Assembly (NCBI RefSeq): GCF_008329715.1
Contig: NZ_VTSR01000021.1
Span: 94,420 to 158,419, forward strand
Direction of reading: 5' to 3'
Length of the DNA: 64,000 nucleotides
Origin: Gimesia chilikensis
GTDB taxonomy: Bacteria > Planctomycetota > Planctomycetia > Planctomycetales > Planctomycetaceae
The notes beneath the pieces were generated by a model. That model made no database searches. It was not told where the DNA came from and was given only the letters and a program-made list of their open reading frames with translations. The translations under genes and the position numbers were made by a program. Positions 19,149 to 27,264 of this stretch are shown here, piece after piece (the stretch's first letter is position 1; every line of letters starts with the position of its first letter).

Positions 19149-20291
19149 TTACTGCGACTTCGCTGCTGAAAACATCTGGCGGTCGAGCACATCACCTTTG
19201 AGGTTTTTCAGCTCAGCCGTCATGGTGCCTGCTGCGCGGTCACAGGTGAGCAGCAGATAGCTGTCCTGTCCGGCGAGGAATTTTGAATGCGGGTCCGGGT
19301 ACTTTGTGCCTGTGCCACTGAGCGAGGTGTTGTAACAGGTCAGACCATCCACCTCGGCCCGCTCGGCGAAATAGCCAAAGCCTGTGACGCAGAGCGTTCC
19401 CCGTTGAAAGAGCTTGTGCCAGTCCCCCTTGAGCTTGCCCCGCATGGTGGCGTTGCGCTCGTTATACAGGGTTACGGTAAGACCGGGATTGCTCTGCGTG
19501 AGTTGCTCGTACCAGCGATACTGTTTTGAGTCGTGACCAAACGGATGACAGGTCTGCCAGGTGGTGCCGAAATCGGACGTGTGGTTGAAGTCGAGGGCGA
19601 TCAACCGCAGATCGAAGTCCGGGAGATCGAAGTGCCATTTCCATCCTTCGTCAGGTAACGCGAAGACGCGGCGGAACGCGGTTGCTTCGACATCGTAAAC
19701 GGCGTGTGCCGGGGGCTGCTGACCCCGGGGATGGGCTTCGCGGTCATGATTTCCGAGTACTGGCATGAAGGGAGTCGAGCGGAACAGTTGCGGGTATTTG
19801 CCGATGAGCTGCAGGTAGGGCTCAATGCATTCCGGTTTCCCGGGGCCGCAGGTCTGCCAGAGATTGCGGATGTTGTCGCCGGCGGTGAGCAGCAGATGCA
19901 CATCGTCTTTTTTCAGCTGAGACAGATCGGGTTGTGACTGCCAGTCCGCGGCGACCGCGATGCGCAGGACATCGGTGGGAAACGCTTTGAATGTCGCGAG
20001 TGACGACTTTTGGGTTCCGGTCTGGACCAAGTAATGATAGACCGTGTCGCGCTGAGGCAGCGGAATCTCGACATGATGCAGTCTTGCGTTACCCGGTTGG
20101 CTGATGGTCTGCAGGGAATCAGCGGCGGTGCCGAAGTAAACCACGGAGTCGCCGGGCTGGTCGCTGTACCAGTTGACCACAATTCGATCGGGGCGATGGT
20201 TGTTGCAGGTGAGCCAGATGCGTTCGATGTCTGCTGCGGTGACCGTGAGGGGAACCAGGAAGAGGCTGAGCAGGAATGCGGATAATCTCAT
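19149..20291 (-). CDS. Secreted metallophosphoesterase, purple-acid-phosphatase-like
   Basis: 380 residues with a signal peptide (about 1-19, ending VTAAD). Residues about 25-100 look like the fibronectin-type N-domain of purple acid phosphatases (RIVVNWYSDQPGDSVVYFG). The catalytic part has LLLTAGDN and VLGNHDREAH, metal-binding motifs of the calcineurin-like fold, and a later SGTGTKYPDPHSKF region. The initial DxH metal motif is weak (AADWQSQPD has Asp but no following His), so activity is likely but not certain. Substrate unknown; a phosphate-scavenging role would suit a genome with phosphonate genes. Confidence 0.78.
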   Translation of the reverse strand: MRLSAFLLSLFLVPLTVTAADIERIWLTCNNHRPDRIVVNWYSDQPGDSVVYFGTAADSLQTISQPGNARLHHVEIPLPQRDTVYHYLVQTGTQKSSLATFKAFPTDVLRIAVAADWQSQPDLSQLKKDDVHLLLTAGDNIRNLWQTCGPGKPECIEPYLQLIGKYPQLFRSTPFMPVLGNHDREAHPRGQQPPAHAVYDVEATAFRRVFALPDEGWKWHFDLPDFDLRLIALDFNHTSDFGTTWQTCHPFGHDSKQYRWYEQLTQSNPGLTVTLYNERNATMRGKLKGDWHKLFQRGTLCVTGFGYFAERAEVDGLTCYNTSLSGTGTKYPDPHSKFLAGQDSYLLLTCDRAAGTMTAELKNLKGDVLDRQMFSAAKSQ

Positions 20292-20644
20292 GGAAGTCTC
20301 GTGTGTGGGAGGTAGATCGTTTCAATATGGATTAGAAGTCAGTGTAGGCTGAGATACAGCTGGATGCCATGTTGGCTTTGATTGTAACGTGCGAATACTG
20401 ATCTTTTGTGTTGGCGGTGTTAAAGTTGTTTATTTATCGCGGTCGCGAGATCCAACGACGCGGATGCGGTTCGCGTAAGAGTAAAGAGCCCTTGAATCCT
20501 GCTGAAGAATTGGCATTTTTAAGGATGAATGCCGCTTTTAGACAGGAAATGCAGGGGCATGCGGTCTAAAATTACGTTCCCGGAGGCAGCAAGAGGCCCG
20601 GCAGTGCCTCGATTTTTTGATGAAACGTTAGATGCGGTGCTCGA
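20292..20644. other. Intergenic region upstream of the TPR gene
   Basis: 353 bases between divergent genes, moderately AT-rich around 20385-20440. No convincing ORF, terminator or strong inverted repeat was seen; promoters of both neighbours are expected here. Confidence 0.5.
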
Positions 20645-22099
20645 TTGCGTTCCCAGGCGACTGATTCAACTGAGACAAACACGAAGACAACGGCGCGAAA
20701 GAAGCGTCTGCTGGTTGTCGGTCTGATCCTGCTGGGCATCGTGGGCAGTGCGCCTTTCTGGGGGCAGGGATTGTGGGTCGATTTCTGTCAGCAGCGGGCG
20801 GAAGCAAATCTGCTTGCACGCGATCCGGAACGAGCCCTGGAATGGATTGCCTCGGCGGAGCGGTCTGCAGCTGAGAATCCCCGGACGACGCTGCTGAAGG
20901 CACGCGCCTTACGGAAGGCTCACGATGTGGAAGGCGCTTATACAGCGCTGAAACACTATTTCGAGCTGGCAGGTGCCACACCCGCGTTTGAACAGGAGCA
21001 ATGGTTGCTGAAAGCGCAGGTGGGAGATAATTCTGACCTGCAGATGCACCTGGGTAAAATGCTGATCGAGCCGACCGGAAGTATGCAGGATATCTGCGAG
21101 ACCTATGTCAACAGCTGCATTCTGAACTATCAGTTCGATGATGCCTTGAAGATCCTGCAATTGTGGGAAGCGGACTTTCCTGACGATCCGCTGCCCAATT
21201 TCATGCGGGGAAAAATGTATGAGCACAATCTTGCCTGGAAGGAAGCCGGGGTTGAGTATGAGTCTTCACTGAGCAAGGATCCCGGTTTTGCGCCGGCGGC
21301 TTACAGCCTGGGTCGCATTCAGTTGACGCTGAAGAAAACGGAGCAGGCATTGGAGTATTATCAACGGGCCGTTGAGAGTGCCGATCAGCCAGGACCGGCC
21401 CAGGTGGGAGTGGCCCGTTGTCTGCGATTGCTGAACCGGAATGCCGAGGCGAAAGCGTTGTTGCAAGAGGTACTGGCGAACGAACCAGAGGAGTTGCAGA
21501 AAGCTTATCAGGCTTTGGGGGATCATAAAGCAGCGGCGCTCTCGGAGCCGCAACTGGAAATGGCCAGGCTGGAACTGGGGGCGAAGAATTACGAAGCAGC
21601 ACTCAAGTGGCTGGAGCCGGCAGCGGAGGCAAATCCCCTGGACCTGGGAATTAAGAACTCGCTGGTGCAGGTCTACAGCCGACTGGGTCGCAAGGAAGAA
21701 GCCCGCGAATTGGGACAGGTCGTCAAGGAGACCAATGAAGTTCTGGCGGAGATTCCCAAGCTGCTGGATCAGGTACAGGTGAATCCGGGGGATGTGGCAC
21801 TGCGGTTTGAAATCGGTCGAAAGTACCTGAAGTACGTTTCGGAGGAGCAGGGCGTTGTCTGGCTGAATAGCGTGCTGAGTTACCAGCCGAATCACCCGGG
21901 GGCCCACCAGGAACTGGCAAAATACTATGAGCAGAATCTCTCCCGCGGTCCCAACTTCGAGCGACTGGCCAGGCTGCATCGGGAGCGGGCAGAGGAACTG
22001 GCGGGCCACAGCGAGAACCGGGATGTGCCTGTCAGCACCAATAAAAATAATCCGCAGGCGACACCTGTCGAAGAGCCTGTAAAGGCGAGTCAGCCATGA
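20645..22099 (+). CDS. TPR repeat protein, membrane-anchored, TTG start
   Basis: 484 residues. The only usable start in the open frame (open from 20624) is TTG 20645; the ATG at 20632 is out of frame. No clear ribosome site precedes it, so the start is uncertain. A single hydrophobic segment at about residues 23-41 anchors the protein, followed by about ten TPR-like helical pairs (for example AAYSLGRIQLTLKKTEQALE and GVARCLRLLNRNAEAKALLQ). The tail is polar. It overlaps the next gene by four bases (ATGA), so the TPR protein and the FG-GAP/UnbV lipoprotein are probably made together and may work as one complex. Confidence 0.78.
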   Translation: MRSQATDSTETNTKTTARKKRLLVVGLILLGIVGSAPFWGQGLWVDFCQQRAEANLLARDPERALEWIASAERSAAENPRTTLLKARALRKAHDVEGAYTALKHYFELAGATPAFEQEQWLLKAQVGDNSDLQMHLGKMLIEPTGSMQDICETYVNSCILNYQFDDALKILQLWEADFPDDPLPNFMRGKMYEHNLAWKEAGVEYESSLSKDPGFAPAAYSLGRIQLTLKKTEQALEYYQRAVESADQPGPAQVGVARCLRLLNRNAEAKALLQEVLANEPEELQKAYQALGDHKAAALSEPQLEMARLELGAKNYEAALKWLEPAAEANPLDLGIKNSLVQVYSRLGRKEEARELGQVVKETNEVLAEIPKLLDQVQVNPGDVALRFEIGRKYLKYVSEEQGVVWLNSVLSYQPNHPGAHQELAKYYEQNLSRGPNFERLARLHRERAEELAGHSENRDVPVSTNKNNPQATPVEEPVKASQP

Positions 22100-23823
22100 A
22101 TGTAAAGTCGATGCGATCCCTGTTTCAATCCAACTGGTTTTGCTGGCTGGTGCTGCTGACGCTGTTTGTCGGCTGCCAGTCAGAGACGGAGTCAGTCAAG
22201 TCGAACACGAATAACACCAAAGAGGGAACGCAGGTGTCGAGTTCTGAAGAAGGAGTGGCGCCTGTGTTTCGAGATGTCTGGCCGGAGCTGAAGCTGGACT
22301 TTACTTATCGCAATGGACGTGAAGCGGGAGAGCTGGCGATCCTGGAAACCATCGGGGGCGGTACCGCGATCTTCGACTATGATCGCGACGGTAAGCAGGA
22401 TCTGTTCTTTCCCGGTGGTGGAACGTTTGAAAATAAGAGCACAAAGGGTTATCCATCCGTGCTGCTGAGGCACACGGGGGATTTTCAGTTTGAAGATCGG
22501 ACTGTTCCGGCGGGACTGGATCTGGCGGCGTTTTACAGCAATGGTTGTGCTGTGGGCGACTATGACAACGATGGTTTTTCCGACCTGCTGGTGACCGGCT
22601 ATGGCGGTTCGGTGCTCTGGAGAAACCTGGGAGACGGAACCTTTGAAGAGGTGGCTGTCGATGCCGGTGTGCGTGACTGTTTCATGGGAACGAGTGCCGG
22701 CTGGGGTGACCTGAATGGTGACGGTCTGCTGGATCTGTATCTGACGCAGTACGCGGACTGGTCGTTCGAAAATAACCCTCCGTGTGAACTGACTCCGGGC
22801 GTACCCGATGTCTGTTCGCCTCATTCTTTCACAGGCAAGAAAGACAAGGTTTATTACAGCAAAGGGGACGGCACCTTTTACGATGCGACCGAGGAAGCGG
22901 GCCTGGTTCCCGAGGGCAAAGGATTGGGTGTGTTGCTGGCGGATCTGGATAATGATGCGGATCTGGACGTCTATGTGTGTAACGATACGGTCGAGAATTT
23001 TCTCTACCTGAATGACGGGAAAGGGAAGCTGGAAGAGGTCGGCATCATCAATGGTGCCGCCGTCGATGATGGAGCCACACCGAATGGAAGCATGGGAGTG
23101 GACATCATGGACTATAACCAGGACGGTCTGCCTGATCTGTGGGTGGCGAATTATGAGAAAGAGGCGTTTGCCCTGTATCGGAATGACGGCGATGCCCAGT
23201 TTCTGCACGTGAGCAACGATACGGGGGTGACCTCGATTGGAACCCTGTTTGTCGGTTTCGGGACCGCCTGTGCGGACTTTGATCTGGATGGGGATGAAGA
23301 TGTAATGGTGGCCAACGGGCATGTGGCGTACTACTCGACCCACTCACCGTTTCGGCAGAAGCCACTTTACTTGGAAAATCGGGACGGACGTTTTCTGCAA
23401 CGGGAGTTCTCAGGCGACTCATATCTGGGGCAAGCCCACACCGGCCGGGGCCTGGCAGTTTCCGATTTAAATCAAGACGGGAAACTGGATGTGGTGATCT
23501 CGAATTTTTATGATCCGCCGGCAATTCTCAAAAATGAGACCGAAGGGGCAGGCTCCTGGATTGCTGTGCGTCTGGTTGGTATACAGAGCAATCGAGACGC
23601 GGTCGGAGCACGGCTGGTGCTGCATACGTCAGCCGGCGATCAGGTCAGACAGGTTAAGGGGGGAGGCAGTTATCTGTCTGCCAATGACTTGCTGGTGCAC
23701 TGGGGAGTGCCTGAGGGCGTAAGTATTGAGAGCCTAGATATTTACTGGCCCTCTGGGACTCAACAGACGCTGAAAAATGTGAATCAGCGCGAGGTTAAGC
23801 AGATTCTTGAGCCGACTCCCTGA
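22096..23823 (+). CDS. FG-GAP/VCBS + ASPIC/UnbV lipoprotein (CRTAC1-like)
   Basis: 575 residues with a lipoprotein signal ending in LFVGC (Cys27). Repeated calcium-binding blades are visible: DYDRDGKQDLFF, DYDNDGFSDLLV, DLNGDGLLDLYL, DLDNDADLDVYV, DYNQDGLPDLWV, DFDLDGDEDVMV, DLNQDGKLDVVI. The C-terminus is an ASPIC/UnbV domain (DAVGARLVLHTSAGDQ, SYLSANDLLVHWG, IYWPSG). This matches the common planctomycete CRTAC1-like family, of unknown ligand. It is coupled to the upstream TPR gene by a four-base overlap, the split counterpart of the fused protein at 937-4644. Confidence 0.9.
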   Translation: MNVKSMRSLFQSNWFCWLVLLTLFVGCQSETESVKSNTNNTKEGTQVSSSEEGVAPVFRDVWPELKLDFTYRNGREAGELAILETIGGGTAIFDYDRDGKQDLFFPGGGTFENKSTKGYPSVLLRHTGDFQFEDRTVPAGLDLAAFYSNGCAVGDYDNDGFSDLLVTGYGGSVLWRNLGDGTFEEVAVDAGVRDCFMGTSAGWGDLNGDGLLDLYLTQYADWSFENNPPCELTPGVPDVCSPHSFTGKKDKVYYSKGDGTFYDATEEAGLVPEGKGLGVLLADLDNDADLDVYVCNDTVENFLYLNDGKGKLEEVGIINGAAVDDGATPNGSMGVDIMDYNQDGLPDLWVANYEKEAFALYRNDGDAQFLHVSNDTGVTSIGTLFVGFGTACADFDLDGDEDVMVANGHVAYYSTHSPFRQKPLYLENRDGRFLQREFSGDSYLGQAHTGRGLAVSDLNQDGKLDVVISNFYDPPAILKNETEGAGSWIAVRLVGIQSNRDAVGARLVLHTSAGDQVRQVKGGGSYLSANDLLVHWGVPEGVSIESLDIYWPSGTQQTLKNVNQREVKQILEPTP

Positions 23824-24172
23824 TCCCTTGTACTGGTCCTCGATATCCAAATATAGTGGCTCCAACTCGATGCGCTGCGCTCATCAAGGGCTGGAGCACA
23901 CTGAACGGTGTGTACGCAAGTCTCGAAACTTAAATAAGTTAAGTAAATTAAAATTAGTGCAAAAATAGTATGTTTGGTCGATACTTGAGTATGAAGAGAT
24001 TGTTTTATATTGAAGAAAATATAGAATAGACTATTGGGGAAACCTTTAGCGCTCCCCCCGGACTTAATGTCCCTGGCACACCAGACCTCTGTCTTACGTC
24101 TGGATAGCTCATGTTGCCAGTCTTTGTGTTATAAAGTGCTCATTTTTTCTATTTTTCTGCAGGAGAGTGTTG
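23824..24172. other. Intergenic leader with hairpins upstream of a DUF1559 gene
   Basis: 349 bases. The first part contains an inverted repeat, GCTCCA (23859-23864) with TGGAGC (23892-23897), enclosing the REP-like core GATGCGCTGCGCTCATC. Then comes an AT-rich stretch (23930-24040), the likely promoter area. A second hairpin, CCAGAC (24081-24086) with GTCTGG (24098-24103), lies in the presumed 5' leader. No ORF is convincing. Confidence 0.5.
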
Positions 24173-25183
24173 ATGAGAGTCTTTCAGAGAAGACGCGCAT
24201 TCACGCTGATTGAGTTGCTCGTCGTGATCGCCATTATTGCTATTTTAATTGCCTTGCTGCTGCCAGCGGTACAGCAGGCGCGTGAGGCCGCCCGTCGGTC
24301 GCAGTGTAAGAACAACCTGAAACAGTTCGGGCTGGCTCTGCACAATTACCATGAAACCCATGGCTGTTTTGGACAACTGACCCTGTCGTCTTACTATCAT
24401 GGAAGTTCACCCGGAATTAAGCCCTGGACCGGTTTCAGCCAGCAGGCGATGCTGCTGCCCTTCCTGGATCAGGCCAACATCTACAACCAGTTTGATTTCC
24501 AGTTCTCCTGTGAAGAATCACCGAACAATGCTACGGGAATCCGGAATGCCGGGATTGGTGTTTTCCGTTGTCCTTCGGACCCCCGCTACCTCAACTATGG
24601 TGAAGGTCATCTAAACTATTACGTGTCGGCAGGCCCGTGCATGGGTTGGGATCCAGACCTGGGTTATCAGGTAGGTTTTTCTCGCTACGAACTGATTACG
24701 CGAGTTTCCGATATTCTGGATGGAACTTCGAATGTGGTCGCGATGAGTGAACGAATTGTAGGAAGCGCTAACAGCTCCTCATTTAATATTAACGGCGATG
24801 TGGCAAGATCGGTTGGAACCAGCTTTAATTCAAGGCAGACGACGTTCCCTACGAAGTCTCAATTAGACACTCATGGAACTGCTTGTAGCAATCCTACTGC
24901 TTTCTATACACATCGTGGATCTCGCTGGATGCGGGCAGACGAGTGTTGGTTTAACACCTGGAACACTCCGAACTCGCCTAATCCGGACTGCAGCACAGGC
25001 AATGGTGGCCATGCTGGTGGAGATGCTCCTGCAGCACAGGCTGCCCGTAGCCGTCACACCGGTGGTGTGCATGCTCTGATGGCCGATGGCTCAGTACACT
25101 TTGTATCTGAGAACATCGACTTGCAGAAATGGCAACAGCTGGGTGCGATCGCTGATGGTGCCGCTGTCAGTATCAACGAGTAA
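24173..25183 (+). CDS. DUF1559 prepilin-like secreted protein
   Basis: 336 residues from ATG 24173, which has a strong AGGAGAG 5 bases upstream; a GTG six bases earlier is less likely. The leader [20 protein letters not shown] is prepilin-like, but the residue before Phe is Ala rather than the usual Gly. [20 protein letters not shown] follows, and the C-terminal [18 protein letters not shown] element is canonical for DUF1559. Four Cys in the middle and late part could form disulfides. It ends in a strong terminator and is probably a single-gene unit. Precise function of the family is unknown. Confidence 0.92.
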   Translation: MRVFQRRRAFTLIELLVVIAIIAILIALLLPAVQQAREAARRSQCKNNLKQFGLALHNYHETHGCFGQLTLSSYYHGSSPGIKPWTGFSQQAMLLPFLDQANIYNQFDFQFSCEESPNNATGIRNAGIGVFRCPSDPRYLNYGEGHLNYYVSAGPCMGWDPDLGYQVGFSRYELITRVSDILDGTSNVVAMSERIVGSANSSSFNINGDVARSVGTSFNSRQTTFPTKSQLDTHGTACSNPTAFYTHRGSRWMRADECWFNTWNTPNSPNPDCSTGNGGHAGGDAPAAQAARSRHTGGVHALMADGSVHFVSENIDLQKWQQLGAIADGAAVSINE

Positions 25184-25220
25184 TCCGATTTCTGACATCG
25201 CTTAGCGATAACGAATCCTC

Positions 25221-25253
25221 AGCCCGGCAATTTTCGTTGCCGGGCTGTTTTCT
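25221..25253 (+). terminator. Rho-independent terminator after DUF1559 gene
   Basis: A perfect 10-bp stem, AGCCCGGCAA (25221-25230) and TTGCCGGGCT (25237-25246), with loop TTTTCG and a following T-rich run (GTTTTCTTT). Confidence 0.9.
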
Positions 25254-25264
25254 TTCGATATAAT
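25237..25264 (+). promoter_or_regulatory. Candidate sigma-70 promoter for the small lipoprotein
   Basis: TTGCCG (25237-25242) and TATAAT (25259-25264) are 16 bases apart, 59 bases before the lipoprotein start. The -35 shares bases with the preceding terminator stem, so the match could be partly accidental. Confidence 0.4.
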
Positions 25265-25322
25265 CGGGCATGAACGAACTGACTTCAGTCGCCCACCAAC
25301 ATTCAGAGAAAGGTAGAGTACC

Positions 25323-25631
25323 ATGTCGAAGCTGGGGCCCTTATGTCTCGCGCTGAGTTTAATTTTCACGGGCTGTGGTGGAGGAGAAGGAACCGGTGAA
25401 ACCTCTTCCGCAAATCAGGAGACTCCACCCACACAGGATCTGTCTGCTGTGAAATCGACTTTGAACGATATTGCACAATCAGGTGAAGTTAACAGTGCCT
25501 TTTATGGGATTCCGGAAAGCCTGGAACAGGCTGGCAAACCGGAGCTGGCGGAAGAAGCGAAGAAACTGGGTTCTTTGAAGAGTCCGAGCCAGATTAAAGC
25601 TGCCGCGAAAAAACTGGCAGACAAGCTCTAA
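25323..25631 (+). CDS. Small lipoprotein, 102 residues
   Basis: A lipoprotein signal with box IFTGC (Cys18) is followed by a Gly/Ser/Thr-rich linker and a charged helical region of about 60 residues (SAVKSTLNDIAQSG, PELAEEAKKLGSLK, AAAKKLADKL). No known domain. AAAGGTAG lies upstream of the ATG, a promoter-like pair at 25237-25264, and a terminator follows, so this is a compact self-contained gene. Likely an envelope protein of unknown role. Confidence 0.75.
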   Translation: MSKLGPLCLALSLIFTGCGGGEGTGETSSANQETPPTQDLSAVKSTLNDIAQSGEVNSAFYGIPESLEQAGKPELAEEAKKLGSLKSPSQIKAAAKKLADKL

Positions 25632-25667
25632 ACGCTGGTCGCTTCAAGCGAATTGATAGTAACTGAG

Positions 25668-25700
25668 AACCTTCGGCCTCAACGGGTCGAAGGTTTTTTT
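25668..25700 (+). terminator. Rho-independent terminator after the small lipoprotein
   Basis: AACCTTCG (25668-25675) pairs with CGAAGGTT (25688-25695), followed by a T run to 25700. Confidence 0.88.
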
Positions 25701-25728
25701 ACGTACGCAGCTGCTTGAATCAGCCCAT

Positions 25729-25762
25729 AAAAAAAGGGGAGTCGACAAACGGTCGACTCCCC
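25729..25762 (-). terminator. Rho-independent terminator after the Gfo/Idh/MocA gene
   Basis: Minus strand: GGGGAGTCGAC (25762-25752) pairs with GTCGACTCCCC (25746-25736), an 11-bp stem, followed by a T tract (A run at 25729-25735 on the plus strand). It ends the minus-strand gene that stops at 25790. Confidence 0.9.
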
Positions 25763-25789
25763 TGTTATGAACTGTCTGACTAGATCAGA

Positions 25790-27076
25790 CTAAACTTTGG
25801 GTTCCCAGCCGGGTTCGTATTCACGTCCCCAGAAGGTCATGGCATCTTTATCGTCAATGATGTGCCCGTTGGTTGTATCGCACTGCAGGGTACGTCCGGT
25901 GCGGTGGGCGATGTTACCGAGATGGCAGAGCAGGGTGCTCTTGTTGCCGATTTCGATTTCAGCGTTGAGGTTCAGCGGCTCATTGTTGCGGATGGCATCC
26001 ACAAAGTTCTGAGCATGTTCGCTCATGCCCTGGTTGCCGCCGACTTTCTTGACTTCCTTGTCTTTGGCATCCAGAACCGTGTAACCGCCGGAGGTACCGA
26101 GGATCAGGTTTCCTTTGCTGCCGAAGAAGATCACGAAATCATTTTTGTGACGGTTGCAGCTGGTTCCCTGCCAGGTAATCTGCTTGCCGCCATCGAATTC
26201 AAAAGCGACGACATGCGTGTCGGGAGTCTGCTGATCGTCGCTGTAGAAGTAACGACCACCGCTGGAAACCACGCGGTTGGGAATTTCTGCACCCAGGCCC
26301 CAGCGACAGAGGTCGAGCGAATGCACGCCGTTGTTCCCCAGTTCGCCGTTACCGTATTTCCAGAACCAGTGCCAGTTGTAGTGAATCAGGTTGTCCACGT
26401 ACTTCTGACGGGGCGCTGGTCCCTGCCAGAGGTCGTAGTTCAGTTCGGGAGGCACAGCAGCCGGTTTCCCTTTGCCGATGGAACCGCGGGCACTCCAATA
26501 GTAGGCCCGGGCCAAATGGACATCGCCGATGATGCCTTCTTTGAGCTGCTGAATCCCTTCCTGGATGGATTCACTGCTGCGACGCTGGCTTCCCATCTGG
26601 ACGGCTCGTTTGTTTTTGCGAGCTGCCTCGACCATCATTTCCCCTTCTTTGGGGTTGTGGCAGCAGGGCTTTTCAACGTAGACGTGCTTGCCGGCTGAAC
26701 AGCCGAGAATGGTACCGGGAGCATGCCAGTGGTTGGGAGCTGCGACGATCAGAGCATCCACGTCTTTGTCGTCGAGGATTTTGCGGAAATCGCCGATGGC
26801 CTGTGGTTTCTTTTTCGTGGCTTTTTCCACGGTCTGGGCTGCTTTGCCGGCACGGGTGTCATCCGTATCACAGACGTACTTGATTTCGACCCCATCCAGG
26901 GCACCGAAGGTTTTTGCCAGGGCCAGACCACGCTGCATCCCCATGATGCCGATGGTAACTTTCTCACTGGGGGCTTTGTTGGCGGCGGACAGAATCGCCG
27001 GGGCGGTGATGCCGGCAGCGGTGGCAGCTGCGGCAGTCTGTCCCAGAAAAGTACGACGATTGACGGAATCGGACAT
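25790..27076 (-). CDS. Tat-exported Gfo/Idh/MocA family oxidoreductase
   Basis: 428 residues. The N-terminus is a twin-arginine signal with RRTFLG at residues 7-12 and a hydrophobic Ala/Gly stretch to about residue 30. A Rossmann NAD(P)-binding segment follows (VTIGIMGMQRGLALA), with the family motif EKPCCHNP (EKP) about residue 135 that contacts cofactor and substrate. The C-terminal half is the alpha/beta dimerisation domain seen in planctomycete dehydrogenases of this class. Such exported proteins are numerous in planctomycetes and may use tightly bound cofactor on sugars, but no substrate can be named. A strong terminator follows. Confidence 0.9.
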   Translation of the reverse strand: MSDSVNRRTFLGQTAAAATAAGITAPAILSAANKAPSEKVTIGIMGMQRGLALAKTFGALDGVEIKYVCDTDDTRAGKAAQTVEKATKKKPQAIGDFRKILDDKDVDALIVAAPNHWHAPGTILGCSAGKHVYVEKPCCHNPKEGEMMVEAARKNKRAVQMGSQRRSSESIQEGIQQLKEGIIGDVHLARAYYWSARGSIGKGKPAAVPPELNYDLWQGPAPRQKYVDNLIHYNWHWFWKYGNGELGNNGVHSLDLCRWGLGAEIPNRVVSSGGRYFYSDDQQTPDTHVVAFEFDGGKQITWQGTSCNRHKNDFVIFFGSKGNLILGTSGGYTVLDAKDKEVKKVGGNQGMSEHAQNFVDAIRNNEPLNLNAEIEIGNKSTLLCHLGNIAHRTGRTLQCDTTNGHIIDDKDAMTFWGREYEPGWEPKV

Positions 27077-27264
27077 AATCTCTTTCTCCGTAGAATAGAC
27101 TTAAAAGCGGTATGCTAAAGGCAGGATGTTAATATGACAAACCGTATTCTAGTCGCTTTTTAGGCCAAATAACACAGTAAAAACCGCGAAGCGGCCTATT
27201 TCTTAAAAAAGCTAACAATCTCTTGCGCTGTCCCGGTTTACCGTTAGAGTGTGGTGAGGACGCA

